Under the pieces are notes generated by a model that worked only from the letters and a program-made list of their open reading frames with translations, was not told the DNA's origin and did no database searches. A stretch of 64,000 bases of DNA from Bifidobacterium mizhiense (lineage in GTDB: Bacteria > Actinomycetota > Actinomycetes > Actinomycetales > Bifidobacteriaceae), in NCBI RefSeq assembly GCF_020884755.1, contig NZ_BPWE01000004.1:62001-126000 (forward strand), given 5' to 3'. Below, piece after piece: positions 38,130 through 47,707 of the stretch. A program made the position numbers and the translations under genes. The first letter of the stretch is position 1; each line of letters starts with the position of its first letter.

Positions 38130-38714
38130 TCAGGCGGGCATATTCATCAGGCAGGTGACCGGGTAGGCGCCCAGGGCCTTGCGACCGTCCAGCCCATTGA
38201 GCTCCATGACGAAGCTGAAACCGGCCACCTGGCCACCAGCCTGCTCCACCAGACGTGCAGCTGCCTGGGCGGAACCGCCGGTGGCGATCAGGTCGTCAAC
38301 AATCAGGACTCGCTGGCCTGGCTTCAGGCAGCCCTGCTCGATTTCGATGCGGGCGTTGCCGTATTCGAGGGCGTATTCCTGGCTGTAGGTAGGATCGGGG
38401 AGCTTGCCAGCCTTGCGCATGGGCAGGAAGCCCTTACCCAGGTCGCAGGCCAGCTGGGGGCCGATCAGAAAGCCGCGTGCCTCAAGCCCGGCGACCAGGT
38501 CGAAGTCCTCCGGCTTGACGGGCAGGGTGCGCTTCATGGCGTCGAGGATGATGGCCAATCCCCTGGGATCCGACATGGCCGGGATGAAGTCCCTGAAAAG
38601 GATCCCCTTCTTGGGAAAGTCCGGAATGGTACGGATCAATGAGATCAGATAAGCGGCGTCGTCATCGCCCACCTGCTTAAGTTCTCCAACCTTGATATCG
38701 TCCGATTGAGCCAT
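38130..38714 (-). CDS. apt: Adenine phosphoribosyltransferase
   Basis: A 194-residue salvage enzyme making AMP from adenine and PRPP. The N-terminal adenine-binding region reads DFPKKGILFRDFIPAM, and the PRPP loop is VLIVDDLIATGGSAQAAARLVEQ with the paired aspartates; VAGLEARGFLIGPQLA is also typical. I start it at the ATG at 38714 behind AGAAAGAAG rather than 38762. It heads the apt-sucC-sucD-DUF6350-purH part of the block, behind a long hairpin that separates it from yajC. Confidence 0.95.
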   Translation of the reverse strand: MAQSDDIKVGELKQVGDDDAAYLISLIRTIPDFPKKGILFRDFIPAMSDPRGLAIILDAMKRTLPVKPEDFDLVAGLEARGFLIGPQLACDLGKGFLPMRKAGKLPDPTYSQEYALEYGNARIEIEQGCLKPGQRVLIVDDLIATGGSAQAAARLVEQAGGQVAGFSFVMELNGLDGRKALGAYPVTCLMNMPA

Positions 38715-38758
38715 GATCTTCTTTCTGTTTTGCTCCTTGGAAGTGGTTGCCGGGGCCA

Positions 38759-38819
38759 TCATACGCGCGCCGCGTTTCCGTTCGGAGTCAGCCTGACGGA
38801 AGGTGTGGCGCGCGTATGA
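38759..38819. terminator. Long nested hairpin between yajC and apt
   Basis: TCATACGCGCGCC at 38759-38771 pairs perfectly with GGCGCGCGTATGA at 38807-38819. Inside, TTCCGT (38776-38781) pairs with ACGGAA (38796-38801). The whole 61-base structure fills the gap between the yajC stop and the apt start. It probably separates expression of the export/recombination genes from the apt-purH genes; no T-run is present. Confidence 0.6.
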
Positions 38820-38822
38820 CCT

Positions 38823-39440
38823 TCAGGACTTGGCGGAAGTCGAGTCCTGAGTCTTGGACTCTTTGGATTCGTCAGAATCTTTGGGCGCATCCGATTCGTC
38901 AGCGTCATCGGACTTATCTTCGGTCTCGGCCTTGTCTGATTCTTCTTCAGGCTCCGACTCGGAATCCGATTGGGTTTCGGCCTCTTCCTTGCTCTCAGAA
39001 GCGCCAGCGTTCTCTGTGGCAGTATCGTCAGCGGCGGTGTCTTCACCATCGGTATTGTCGTCAACGTTGTCGTCGGCATCAGCGTCGGTGACTTCGGCTG
39101 GAGCATCCGTATTCTCGGGCAGGGGGTTGCCGTTTTCGTCAACCTCGTCGTCGTGGATATAAGCGGGGACGATGGGGGGCTTGGTGATGGCCTGGATGCG
39201 CCAGCGGGACTGTGAACCCTCGGAGTCGATGACCACCTGCTCCTTCTCCAGGTCCACGGAGACGACCTTGCCCAGGAGACCAGTCGTGGTGGCTACCTCG
39301 TCACCGGGCTGCAGGGACTGGCGGAAGTCCTGGACGGCGGCCTGCTGTTGCTTGCTCTTGCGGGAGCTTCCCCACATCATGGCTATCATCAGGGCGATGA
39401 TGACGATCATGAAAAGCATGGATCCCATGGTTGTTTCCAC
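38823..39440 (-). CDS. yajC: YajC, preprotein translocase accessory protein, with acidic tail
   Basis: A 205-residue membrane protein. One N-terminal helix (about 6-24, MLFMIVIIALMIAMMWG) is followed by the YajC domain with LQPGDEVATTTGLLGKVVSVD. From about residue 100 on the protein is an Asp/Glu/Ser/Thr-rich disordered tail of about 100 residues, much longer than in enterobacterial YajC (about 110 residues in total). YajC associates with the SecDF complex; secD and secF are not in this window. Downstream of ruvB, as in many bacteria. Confidence 0.88.
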   Translation of the reverse strand: METTMGSMLFMIVIIALMIAMMWGSSRKSKQQQAAVQDFRQSLQPGDEVATTTGLLGKVVSVDLEKEQVVIDSEGSQSRWRIQAITKPPIVPAYIHDDEVDENGNPLPENTDAPAEVTDADADDNVDDNTDGEDTAADDTATENAGASESKEEAETQSDSESEPEEESDKAETEDKSDDADESDAPKDSDESKESKTQDSTSAKS

Positions 39441-39494
39441 TCCTTGTTTTGGCGGGCATCAAACGGCGATGTGCATTGCTGCGAAGACCCCAGT

Positions 39495-40571
39495 CTAGAA
39501 CAGCTTCATGACATCCTCGGGCGGTTTGCGGCCCAGGTGCTCCCAGGCCTTGGTGGTGGCCACACGGCCCTTTGGAGTGCGCACCAGGAAGCCTTCACGC
39601 ACCAGGTAGGGCTCACAGACCGTTTCGACTGTCTCGGCCTCCTCGCCCACCATGGCAGCCAGGTTGTTCAGGCCCACGGGACCGCCGTCGAAACTGTTGA
39701 CGATGGCCTTGAGGACGGCCAAATCCAGACGGTCCAGCCCCTCAGAGTCAATCTGGTAGAGGGCCAGGGCCTGCTTGACGTCATCGGGGCCGACTTCGGG
39801 AAGATCGTGGACTATGGCCCAATCGCGCACACGGCGCAGGAGGCGGTTGGCGATCCTGGGTGTGCCGCGGGAGCGTAGGGCCAGCTGATGGGCGGCATCA
39901 TCCTGCAGAACGATGCCCAGCACCTTGGCCGACCGTTCGACCAGCTTCTCCAGCTCCTCCTCCGGGTAGAAGTCCAGATGGGCGGTGAAGCCGAAACGGG
40001 CCCGCAGGGGTGAGGGCAGCATGCCTTCACGGGTGGTGGCACCGATGACCGTGAACCTGGGCAGGGTCAGCGGAATTGAGGATGCTCCTGGGCCCTTGCC
40101 CACCATGACATCCACGCGGAAGTCCTCCATGGCGATGTAGAGCAGCTCCTCGGCGGCCCTGGGCAGACGGTGGATCTCGTCGATGAAGAGCACCTCGCCG
40201 GCCTCCAGGGAGCTCAGGATGGAGGCCAGGTCGCCGGCATGCTGGACAGCCGGCCCCGAGGTGACACGGATGGGCACCTCGAGCTCGTGGGCGACGATCA
40301 TGGCCAGGGTGGTCTTGCCCAGGCCTGGAGGGCCTGCCAGCAGGATGTGATCCGGGGCCACGTCCCGCTTTTTTGCAGCCTCCAGAAAGAGCCCTAGCTG
40401 GGCCTTGAGCCGGGGCTGGCCGATGAACCCGTCCAGGGTTTCCGGCCGCAGCTCTTCGTCGCTGACAGGCTCGCCTTCGATGGGCCGGGCCGAGACCATC
40501 CGCAGGGATTCCTCCTGGGCGTCGCCATTCTGGGAGTCGATGTATCCCGTAGACATCTGCTTGTCAGCCAT
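39495..40571 (-). CDS. ruvB: Holliday junction branch-migration ATPase RuvB
   Basis: A 358-residue AAA+ motor. Walker A is [15 protein letters not shown], Walker [10 protein letters not shown], sensor [12 protein letters not shown], and the arginine-finger/sensor II region [17 protein letters not shown]. The C-terminal winged helix ends near [17 protein letters not shown]. With RuvA it drives branch migration during recombinational repair. Its start lies three bases after the ruvA stop, giving a tight ruvC-ruvA-ruvB order. Confidence 0.97.
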   Translation of the reverse strand: MADKQMSTGYIDSQNGDAQEESLRMVSARPIEGEPVSDEELRPETLDGFIGQPRLKAQLGLFLEAAKKRDVAPDHILLAGPPGLGKTTLAMIVAHELEVPIRVTSGPAVQHAGDLASILSSLEAGEVLFIDEIHRLPRAAEELLYIAMEDFRVDVMVGKGPGASSIPLTLPRFTVIGATTREGMLPSPLRARFGFTAHLDFYPEEELEKLVERSAKVLGIVLQDDAAHQLALRSRGTPRIANRLLRRVRDWAIVHDLPEVGPDDVKQALALYQIDSEGLDRLDLAVLKAIVNSFDGGPVGLNNLAAMVGEEAETVETVCEPYLVREGFLVRTPKGRVATTKAWEHLGRKPPEDVMKLF

Positions 40572-40574
40572 GGA

Positions 40575-41186
40575 TCAGCGCCCCCTGTCCAGCCGGGTCA
40601 GGGCCTGCTTGAGCACCTTGGGAATGTCGGCCGACTGCAGGGGCATGGTGTAGCCGCCCTCGCTGCAGGTCTGCTCCACGGCCTGCTCCGCATCACGCTG
40701 TAGCCAGCCCAGAGAGATCAGTCCCTCAACCACCTGGTGGGCGCCATCGTCGGTCTGGGCGGGTCCCTGCTTGCCTGTGCCGGCATCCAGATCCAACTTG
40801 CCAGAGAGTTCGAGGATGATCTTCTGAGCGCCCTTCTTGCCCAGGCCCGGCGCACGGGACAGGGCCGCGGCATCGCCGTCAGCCACGGCCTGGGCCAGCT
40901 GGTCCGAGTTCAGGGTGGCGAGGATGGACAGGGCCACGCGCGGTCCGATGCCGTTGACCTTCTGCAGCTGGGCGAAGAGGGATTTGGAGGTGCGGCTGAG
41001 GAACCCGTAGAGGGTCAGCGCGTCCTGGGTCAGGGACAGTGCGGTGTAGACGGTGACCGTGGATTCGGCCCGCATGGAGGCCAGGTCCGATTGGGGCATG
41101 CGCACCTCGAAACCCACACCCGAAACATCGATGACGGCAGAGCCTGTTTCGATGGCGGCCACCCGCCCGGTCAGCATTGCCAGCAC
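40575..41186 (-). CDS. ruvA: Holliday junction DNA-binding protein RuvA
   Basis: A 203-residue protein with the OB-fold domain (MLAMLTGRVAAIETGSAVIDVSGVGFEVRMP) and two helix-hairpin-helix motifs (VNGIGPRVALSILATL and APGLGKKGAQKIILEL). After a flexible linker it ends in the small C-terminal domain (VVEGLISLGWLQRDAEQAV) that contacts RuvB. It forms a tetramer that holds the four-way junction open. Confidence 0.96.
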   Translation of the reverse strand: MLAMLTGRVAAIETGSAVIDVSGVGFEVRMPQSDLASMRAESTVTVYTALSLTQDALTLYGFLSRTSKSLFAQLQKVNGIGPRVALSILATLNSDQLAQAVADGDAAALSRAPGLGKKGAQKIILELSGKLDLDAGTGKQGPAQTDDGAHQVVEGLISLGWLQRDAEQAVEQTCSEGGYTMPLQSADIPKVLKQALTRLDRGR

Positions 41187-41228
41187 TTGATCACCCCTCG
41201 ATGGAATCGAACGTCTGTTCGAATCAGC

Positions 41229-41810
41229 TTACATGTCTCGCTGGACTCCCCGGTGCCTTCCAAACTTGGCAGAGGCCTGGGCCCATTGACGCTGGGCCTG
41301 GGTCAGATGCTCCTCGCGTTCCCCGCCCTGGATGGCCCCGGCAGGCCTCAGGGCGTGGCAGATGGCCTGGGCCAGAGCATCGGCGGCATCGGCGGGCTTG
41401 GGTAGCTGGTTGAGCCCTAGGATGCGGGCCACCATCCGTTGCACCTGGATCTTGTCAGCCTGGCCATTGCCGGTCACGGCCATCTTGGCCTCTGTGGGTG
41501 TATGCAGGGCCACGGGAATGCCTCGCTGTGCCGCTCCCAACATGGCCAGCCCTGCCGCTTGGGCGGTTCCCAGCACGGTGTTGTGATTGGACTGGGCGAA
41601 GACCCGCTCGATGGATACCACGTCGGGGCTGAAACGGTCCAGGGCGGCCGTCAGCCCCTGGTAGATGGCCAGCAGGCGCAGGTCCTGGCTCTGTTCCGGG
41701 TCTGAGCGCACGACGTCCACATGAACAAAGGAAAGCCGGCGCGATGCACCGGCTTCAATAACGCCAACGCCGCATCGGGTGAGCCCCGGATCGACGCCGA
41801 GAACGATCAT
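41229..41810 (-). CDS. ruvC: Holliday junction resolvase RuvC
   Basis: A 193-residue RNase H-fold endonuclease. The four acidic residues are visible: Asp in [13 protein letters not shown], Glu in [12 protein letters not shown], and the two Asp in [15 protein letters not shown]. It cuts the junction moved by RuvAB. The start is four bases after the yebC stop, so it is part of the same transcription unit. Confidence 0.96.
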   Translation of the reverse strand: MIVLGVDPGLTRCGVGVIEAGASRRLSFVHVDVVRSDPEQSQDLRLLAIYQGLTAALDRFSPDVVSIERVFAQSNHNTVLGTAQAAGLAMLGAAQRGIPVALHTPTEAKMAVTGNGQADKIQVQRMVARILGLNQLPKPADAADALAQAICHALRPAGAIQGGEREEHLTQAQRQWAQASAKFGRHRGVQRDM

Positions 41811-41814
41811 AAGG

Positions 41815-42570
41815 TCACTCGTCGTCCAACTGGGCCATGACCTCGTCGGGCGCAGTCCAGTTGCTGTAGATCTCCTGCACGTCGTCCAGGTCGTCCAGGT
41901 TGTCGATCAGCTTGGAGACCTTGCGGGCGGAGTCCAGGTCCAGGGTGACCTCGCTCTTGGGGTTGAGGACCAGGTCGGCGGAGTCGTAGTCCATGCCGGC
42001 GTCCTGCAGGGCCTTGCGGACGTTGACCATGTCGCCGGGGGCAGTCAGCACGGTGTAACTGTCGCCGTTGTCCTGCACGTCCTCGGCACCGGCCTCGGCG
42101 GCCTTCTCGAAGACCGTATCGTAGTCCAGTCCCTCCGAGGGGACGATAATCTGGCCCTTGCGCTCGAAGTTGAAGCTGACCGATCCGTTCTGGGCCAGGG
42201 AACCGCCGCCCTTGGTCAGGGTGGAACGGACCTCGGCCGCCGCGCGGTTGCGGTTGTCGGTCAGGCACTCGATGATGATGCCCACGCCGGCAGGAGCGTA
42301 GCCCTCGTAGACGATGGTCTCGTAGTTGGCTGCTCCGGCCTCCTCGCCCGAGCCGCGCTTGACGGCCCTGGTGATGTTGTCTGCGGGCACGGAGGACTTC
42401 TTGGCCTTGACGATGGCGTCGTAGAGGGTGGGGTTGCCGTCGGGGTCACCGCCGCCGGTGCGGGCGGCGATCTCGATGTTCTTGATCAGCTTGGCGAAGA
42501 GCTTGCCACGCTTGGCGTCGATGGCTGCTTTCTTGTGCTTGGTGGTCGCCCACTTCGAATGCCCTGACAT
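41815..42570 (-). CDS. yebC: YebC/PmpR family regulator or translation factor
   Basis: A 251-residue member of the TACO1/YebC family: [28 protein letters not shown] at the start (HSKWxxxKhkK is nearly invariant), [28 protein letters not shown] in the middle and the acidic C-terminal end. The family was described as DNA-binding regulators and more recently linked to translation of difficult peptide stretches. Its place next to ruvC is conserved in actinobacteria. Confidence 0.95.
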   Translation of the reverse strand: MSGHSKWATTKHKKAAIDAKRGKLFAKLIKNIEIAARTGGGDPDGNPTLYDAIVKAKKSSVPADNITRAVKRGSGEEAGAANYETIVYEGYAPAGVGIIIECLTDNRNRAAAEVRSTLTKGGGSLAQNGSVSFNFERKGQIIVPSEGLDYDTVFEKAAEAGAEDVQDNGDSYTVLTAPGDMVNVRKALQDAGMDYDSADLVLNPKSEVTLDLDSARKVSKLIDNLDDLDDVQEIYSNWTAPDEVMAQLDDE

Positions 42571-42631
42571 ATGTCTCCTGACGGTACGAATGCGTAAACG
42601 AATGGAATTCTAGTTCCGCTCTTCGACAATT

Positions 42632-43918
42632 TTACGGGTTTTCAGGCCCTTTCGTGGGGGCTTCATCGCAAGGAGAACCAGCCTTCCGGCCCACCAGCCT
42701 GCCCAGCAGGCCACGGCGATGATCGGGCCTGGCTGCCAGGGCCCGGGCATAGACATCCAGAACCTGGTCGGTGACCCGCTCCCAGTCGTAGTCGCTGGCC
42801 CGACGCATTCCGCACGAGGCCAGGTCCAGGCGGGCAGGTCGGTCGTCCAGCAGGCCCAGGACCGCCCGGGCGCAGTCCTCGGGGTCTCCGTTGGAGAACA
42901 GGCGTGCGCTGCGCCCGTTCTGGGAGACATCCTCGAAGGCGGGCAGGTCCGAGGCCACCACCGGGCAGCCTGCCGCCATGGCCTCGACCAGCACGATGCC
43001 AAAGCTCTCTCCCCCGGTCTGCGGAGCCACATACAGGCCAAGGCTGTGGTAGAAGGAGGCCTTGTCCTCGTCGCTTATCCGGCCCAGGAAGGTGAAGTGC
43101 CGGGCCAGTCCGGGATCGACGGCTTCGAGTATTTCCCGGGCCTCCGTTTGGCCGTCACCTGCACACAGGAAGCGGGCTCCGGGCACGCGCTGCAGGATGG
43201 CAGGTGCGGCCTGGGCCAGAATCCTGAACCCCTTGCGCTCCTCCTTCATCCGTCCCAGGAATCCGATGGTGGGCTCCCGCTCGCTCCCCTGCCATTCCGG
43301 GCGCGGCCGGGCATTGCGCAGGGCTCTGGTCTCGATGCCGTTGGGGATGATCTGGCTGGGTATGCCCGGCTCCAGCAGGTTCCGGGCGTTCTGCATGGCC
43401 GAGGGGCTGACGAAGATGGCCTGGCTGATGTTGGCCAGGTATCGGCGCAGGTAGCGCCGGGTCAGCCTCAGGGCCAGCGGGGTCGTATCGAAGGCCGCAT
43501 GGAAGGTGGCCACATAGGGGCAGGGAATGAATCCGGGCCGCAGGGGCTTGTGGCTCAGGGAGGGCACCTCGGGCTCGTGCAGGTGCAGGATGTCGAAGTG
43601 GCCCTGCCTGACCCACTGCCGGGTCTTGTGGCCGGCCACGCCGAAGTAGCTCAGGTTGGCCACGGATCCGTTGTAGGGAATGGAGAAGGAGGAGCCGGTG
43701 GTATGCACCCAGAGGGGCATGTCCTGGGTGCGCCGGCCCGGGGCCAGAACCTGCACTTGGTGGCCGCGCTCCATAAGATGCCTGGCGAAGTCGCGGATGT
43801 GCAGTTGGACGCCGCCTGGGGTCTCGAAGGAGTAGGGCGAGATGATCCCCACCCGCAGAGGCGCCTTGATGGCGGCCCGCTCCGGCTCCCGCTCAGGCCT
43901 TTGTTCGGGTGCCTTCAT
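42632..43918 (-). CDS. pimA: Phosphatidylinositol alpha-mannosyltransferase, PimA-like
   Basis: A 428-residue GT4-family glycosyltransferase. The N-terminal nucleotide-fold domain begins VGIISPYSFETPGGVQLHIRDFA, closely like mycobacterial PimA. The C-terminal donor domain has IGFLGRMKEERKGFRILAQA and the EX7E motif in ESFGIVLVEAMAAGCPVVASD. It would transfer mannose from GDP-mannose to phosphatidylinositol at the inner leaflet. The real start is the ATG at 43918 behind GGGAGG, overlapping the acyltransferase end. The order pgsA-patA-pimA is the mycobacterial PIM cluster. Confidence 0.85.
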   Translation of the reverse strand: MKAPEQRPEREPERAAIKAPLRVGIISPYSFETPGGVQLHIRDFARHLMERGHQVQVLAPGRRTQDMPLWVHTTGSSFSIPYNGSVANLSYFGVAGHKTRQWVRQGHFDILHLHEPEVPSLSHKPLRPGFIPCPYVATFHAAFDTTPLALRLTRRYLRRYLANISQAIFVSPSAMQNARNLLEPGIPSQIIPNGIETRALRNARPRPEWQGSEREPTIGFLGRMKEERKGFRILAQAAPAILQRVPGARFLCAGDGQTEAREILEAVDPGLARHFTFLGRISDEDKASFYHSLGLYVAPQTGGESFGIVLVEAMAAGCPVVASDLPAFEDVSQNGRSARLFSNGDPEDCARAVLGLLDDRPARLDLASCGMRRASDYDWERVTDQVLDVYARALAARPDHRRGLLGRLVGRKAGSPCDEAPTKGPENP

Positions 43919-44903
43919 GCCCGTCACCTCCCATGTTCTCGGATGCCTGGGCCAGGATGAAGTCCGGCAGGTCGTGCATCCGGGAAAGATCCAGATCCTC
44001 AAGGAAAATCGGCTGGAGCATGTGCCAGTCCTCGGGATGCTCGCGAATGCCCTGGGCCCACTGGTCCACCCAGGCCTGGGTCAGGTCCTTGATGGCCTGT
44101 TCCCGAGGCATGTCCAGGTAGGGCTTGATGGGGATGGGCCCGTCCACCTGGCAGACATAGCCATAGGGGGCCTTGGCCTGCCGACGGCGCTCCCCCGTCA
44201 GCCTTTCCCTGTGCATGTTCACGGTATACAGGGGCAGACGGGTGTCCAAGGCGATGACGGCAGGGCCTGCAGCCACGCGAATCCAGGAGCCGAAGGCCTT
44301 GACGAAGACGCCTCGGCGGCTCAGATCGCGGTCGGCCAGCAGGGGCACCACCTGGTCGGGCTTCCGCAGCAGGGTCGTCAGACGGCCGGTGATGTCCGGC
44401 TCGCCGGTCAGCAGGATGTTCATGCCCAGGCGGCGACGGATGTCCGCAAAGGTGTTGAGCATGCCCTGGTCCCGGAGCCGCTCGGCCACCGTGGTGACCT
44501 GGCCGACCGTGGAGCAGGCCCAGAAGCCCGCGTAGTCCCAGTTGCCCTGGTGGCCCATGCCGATGGGCAGGGATCGCAGGCCGATGTCGCTCTTGGCCGG
44601 ATCCGGGTAGGCGCTGCCGCCGCCGTGTATGCGTGCCAGCAGCTGCTCCTTGGTGCGGGCCCCCACGGTCAGAGCCTCGACGAAGTAGACGAAGTAGGAG
44701 CGCATCCCCTGGCGTGAGGTGCGCCGCAGGCTGCGACGGTCGGCCTCCGGCATGACATGGGCCAGGTTGCGCTCCAGCTGTCTGACGCCGCCTATCCGGA
44801 ACAGCCAGCAGAGGTCGGCCGCTGCCAGGAAGAGGCCGCGCAGCAGCCCCTCGGGCACCAGACGCGCATGCTGCGCCAGAAAGATGAGCAGTCGATCCGG
44901 CAT
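43893..44903 (-). CDS. Phosphatidylinositol mannoside acyltransferase, PatA-like
   Basis: A 336-residue lysophospholipid-type (HtrB/LpxL-like) acyltransferase. The HX4D catalytic motif is GHQGNWDYAGFW. DLSRRGVFVKAFG and AGPAVIALDTRLPLYTVNMHRE follow, and the protein ends with PEDWHMLQPIFLEDL, typical of the family. It would acylate the mannose of PIM1/PIM2 on the cytoplasmic face. The ATG at 44903 is four bases after the pgsA stop; the long frame up to 45050 is an antisense-free shadow of pgsA. Sandwiched between pgsA and pimA as in mycobacteria. Confidence 0.85.
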   Translation of the reverse strand: MPDRLLIFLAQHARLVPEGLLRGLFLAAADLCWLFRIGGVRQLERNLAHVMPEADRRSLRRTSRQGMRSYFVYFVEALTVGARTKEQLLARIHGGGSAYPDPAKSDIGLRSLPIGMGHQGNWDYAGFWACSTVGQVTTVAERLRDQGMLNTFADIRRRLGMNILLTGEPDITGRLTTLLRKPDQVVPLLADRDLSRRGVFVKAFGSWIRVAAGPAVIALDTRLPLYTVNMHRERLTGERRRQAKAPYGYVCQVDGPIPIKPYLDMPREQAIKDLTQAWVDQWAQGIREHPEDWHMLQPIFLEDLDLSRMHDLPDFILAQASENMGGDGHEGTRTKA

Positions 44904-44907
44904 AGGC

Positions 44908-45582
44908 TCACTCGTGGTTGGGGTTGGCGGGCTGCGGGTTGCGGCCCATGTCCTTGGCGACGTGGCTGATCCGCTGCCAGACGGTGACGATGCCCAGCAG
45001 GGCCAGCAGCACCAGGAAGCAGCTGAGCACGGCCAGGGGCAGCCCGGCACCGGTCAGGGCCATGCCCACCAGGATGATGACCAGCCGGTCCGACCTGGTG
45101 GCGATGCCGTTCTTGGCCTCGAAGCCCTCGGCCTCGGCCCGGGCCCGGGCGTAGGAGGTGACGAAGGAGGTCATGATGGCGAAGAGGGCTGCAGCCATGC
45201 CCACCTGGGCCCAGATGTCGGGACCCTGGTGGCTGCCATCGGCCACCCAGGCCAGCTCGTGGCCGCGCAGGTAGATGATGACCCCGGCCAGGACGGCCCA
45301 GTCGGCTATCCGGTCAAGGGTGGAGTCCAGGAAGCCCCCGAACTGGGTGCCACCGCCGGTCAGCGCGGCCACGGACCCATCCAGGGAGTCGAAGGCCACC
45401 AGGATGGCCAGGACGATGGCCCCGGGCAGGAGCCAGCCGGTGAACCCGGTCGCGATGGCGACCAGGGTGGTGCCTACGGCTCCGCTGATGGTGACACCGT
45501 TGGCGCTCACGCCCAGACGAACCAGGCCGCGGGCGATGGGGGCGATGATGCGCTTCCAGGGGCGTCGTAGATGCTCGAACAT
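44908..45582 (-). CDS. pgsA: CDP-alcohol phosphatidyltransferase (phosphatidylinositol-phosphate synthase type)
   Basis: A 224-residue membrane enzyme with about six helices. The CDP-alcohol motif has Asp65, Asp68-Gly69, Asp86 and Asp90 in the right spacing, as in actinobacterial phosphatidylinositol-phosphate synthases. The motif normally reads DGxxAR; here the Arg (position 73) is Ala. It would join CDP-diacylglycerol with inositol phosphate, the base lipid for the PIM made by the next two genes. Genes for other lipids of this family exist elsewhere, so the head-group call relies on context. Confidence 0.85.
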   Translation of the reverse strand: MFEHLRRPWKRIIAPIARGLVRLGVSANGVTISGAVGTTLVAIATGFTGWLLPGAIVLAILVAFDSLDGSVAALTGGGTQFGGFLDSTLDRIADWAVLAGVIIYLRGHELAWVADGSHQGPDIWAQVGMAAALFAIMTSFVTSYARARAEAEGFEAKNGIATRSDRLVIILVGMALTGAGLPLAVLSCFLVLLALLGIVTVWQRISHVAKDMGRNPQPANPNHE

Positions 45583-45585
45583 TGG

Positions 45586-47631
45586 TCAGTCCTGACTGCA
45601 GGAGGTGTTCGCTCGGAAGTCGTCCGCCGAGTTGATCTGGGCGCGGACCTTGATGGCCTCGTTGATCCAGGCGCGGGCCTGCTCCACGGGCACCCCGTTG
45701 AGCTGGCTGCCGTCGCGGAAGCGGAAGGAGACCGCGTTCTTGGAGGCGTCCTCCTCGCCGGCGATCAGGATGAAGGGGGCCTTGGACTTGGCCGCGTTGC
45801 GGATCTTCTTGCCGAAGCGATCGTCGGAGCGGTCGATCTCGCAGCGGACCATGTCGTCGCGCAGCTGGTCCAGCAGGTGCTCCAGGTGGGGGGCGAACTC
45901 GTCGGCCACGGGCACGGCCTGCACCTGGACGGGGGCCAGCCAGGCCGGGAAGGCGCCGGCGTAGTGCTCCAGCAGGATGGCGAAGAAGCGTTCGATGGAG
46001 CCGAAGAGGGCGCGGTGGATCATGACCGGCCGCTGGTGGGAGCCGTCGGCGGCGATGTACTCCAGCTGGAAGCGCTCGGGCAGGTTGAAGTCCAGCTGAA
46101 TGGTGGAAACCTGCCAGGTGCGCCCGATGGCGTCGCGGGCCTGCACGGAGATCTTGGGCCCGTAGAAGGCGGCGCCCTCGGGGTCGTCGACCAGTTCCAG
46201 CCCGGAGTCCTTGGCCACCTCGGCCAGGGTGTTGGTGGCCTCCTCCCAGACCTCGTCGGAGCCGACGAACTTGTTGGGATCCTTGGTGGACAGCTCCAGG
46301 TAGAAGTCGTTGAGGCCGAAGTCCTTCAAGACCTTGAGCACGAACTGGAGCAGGTTGGTCAGCTCCCCCTTCATCTGGTCCCGGGTGCAGTAGATGTGGG
46401 AGTCGTCCTGGGTCAGGCCGCGTACGCGGGTCAGGCCGTGGACCTCGCCGGACTTCTCGTAGCGATAGACGGTGCCGAACTCGAACAGCCGCAGGGGCAG
46501 CTCCTTGTAGGAGCGCTGGCGGGACTTGAAGATCAGGTTGTGCATGGGGCAGTTCATGGGCTTCAGGTAGTAGTCGAAGCCCTGGCGGGTGACCTTGCCG
46601 TTGGCGTCCTTCTCCTCGTCCAGGTGCATGGGCGGGTACATGCCGTCCTTGTACCACTGCAGATGGCCCGAGATCTCGTAGAGGTGGCCCTTGGTGATGT
46701 GCGGGGTCTGCACGAAGGAGTAGCCGTTGCGCCGGTGCATCTGCCGGGAGTAGTCCTCCATGGCGTTGATGACGGCCGCGCCCTTGGGGTGGAAGACGGG
46801 CAGGCCGGGCCCGATCTCGTCCGGGAAGGAGAAGAGGTCCATCTCGGCGCCCAGCTTGCGGTGGTCGCGGCGGGCGGCCTCCTCCAGACGGGCGGTGTAG
46901 GCCTTCATGTCGTCTTTGTTGGCCCAGGCGGTGCCGTAGATGCGCTGGAGCATGGGGTTCTTCTCGTCCCCGCGCCAATAGGCGGCGGCAGTGCGCATGA
47001 GCTTGAAGCTGCGGATGTAGCGGGTGTTGGGCAGGTGGGGGCCCCGGCAGAGGTCCTTCCAGACCGTGTTGCCCTCGCGGTCCAGATTGTCGTACATGGT
47101 CAGCTCGCCGCCGGTGGCCACCTCGGTGGCCTCCTCGCTGTTGATCTCGGCCTCCTTGGCCCCGATCAGCTCCAGCTTGTAGGGCTGGTCGGCCTCCTCC
47201 TTGCGGGCCTCCTCCTCGGTGACCACGCGCCGGCGGAAGCTCTGGGAGGACTTGATGATCCGCTTCATCCGCTGTTCGATCTGCTTGAGGTCGTCGGGGG
47301 TGAAGGGCTTGTCCACGTCGAAGTCGTAGTAGAAGCCGTCCTTGATGACCGGGCCGATGCCCAGCTTGGCGTCCGGACGGATCTCCTGGACGGCCTGGGC
47401 CATGACGTGGGTGGCCGAATGCCTCATGATGGCCAGTCCCTGGTCGCTCTCCAGGGTGATGGGCTCGACCTTGTCGCCCTCGTGCAGGGGTGTGTAGAGG
47501 TCGCGTGGCTGCCCGTTGAGGTCGACGGCGATGATGTCCTTGTCGTCAGCAAAAAGCTGGACGCCAGTCTGATCCGCCGCCACCTCCTTCCGTTCGCCCT
47601 TGACGATGATGGAGATGCTCGACTGTGTCAT
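45586..47631 (-). CDS. thrS: Threonyl-tRNA synthetase
   Basis: A 681-residue class II synthetase. TGS domain (about 1-65) and editing domain with [14 protein letters not shown] come first. The catalytic core has the motif 2 region [33 protein letters not shown] and the zinc Cys in MNCPMHN, and the anticodon-binding domain ([13 protein letters not shown]) ends the chain. I place the start at the ATG at 47631 ([12 protein letters not shown]). The upstream 142 codons of the frame overlap the PAC2 gene and make no sense. Heads the pgsA-patA-pimA-yebC-ruv run. Confidence 0.97.
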   Translation of the reverse strand: MTQSSISIIVKGERKEVAADQTGVQLFADDKDIIAVDLNGQPRDLYTPLHEGDKVEPITLESDQGLAIMRHSATHVMAQAVQEIRPDAKLGIGPVIKDGFYYDFDVDKPFTPDDLKQIEQRMKRIIKSSQSFRRRVVTEEEARKEEADQPYKLELIGAKEAEINSEEATEVATGGELTMYDNLDREGNTVWKDLCRGPHLPNTRYIRSFKLMRTAAAYWRGDEKNPMLQRIYGTAWANKDDMKAYTARLEEAARRDHRKLGAEMDLFSFPDEIGPGLPVFHPKGAAVINAMEDYSRQMHRRNGYSFVQTPHITKGHLYEISGHLQWYKDGMYPPMHLDEEKDANGKVTRQGFDYYLKPMNCPMHNLIFKSRQRSYKELPLRLFEFGTVYRYEKSGEVHGLTRVRGLTQDDSHIYCTRDQMKGELTNLLQFVLKVLKDFGLNDFYLELSTKDPNKFVGSDEVWEEATNTLAEVAKDSGLELVDDPEGAAFYGPKISVQARDAIGRTWQVSTIQLDFNLPERFQLEYIAADGSHQRPVMIHRALFGSIERFFAILLEHYAGAFPAWLAPVQVQAVPVADEFAPHLEHLLDQLRDDMVRCEIDRSDDRFGKKIRNAAKSKAPFILIAGEEDASKNAVSFRFRDGSQLNGVPVEQARAWINEAIKVRAQINSADDFRANTSCSQD

Positions 47632-47707
47632 GAATGCCGTCCTTGCTATCGGAGCCCGCGTTACAGGGTGCAGGCTGGACATGGTTATCGAGCCACAGCC
47701 TAGGTCG

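Noticed and set aside
45314-46978. 554-codon minus-strand open frame
   Set aside because: Out-of-frame reading of thrS and pgsA, with an Arg/Pro/Gly-rich translation and no family resemblance.
45571-47703. 710-codon plus-strand open frame
   Set aside because: Antisense to thrS, with Val/Gly/Leu-rich low-complexity translation and no domain.
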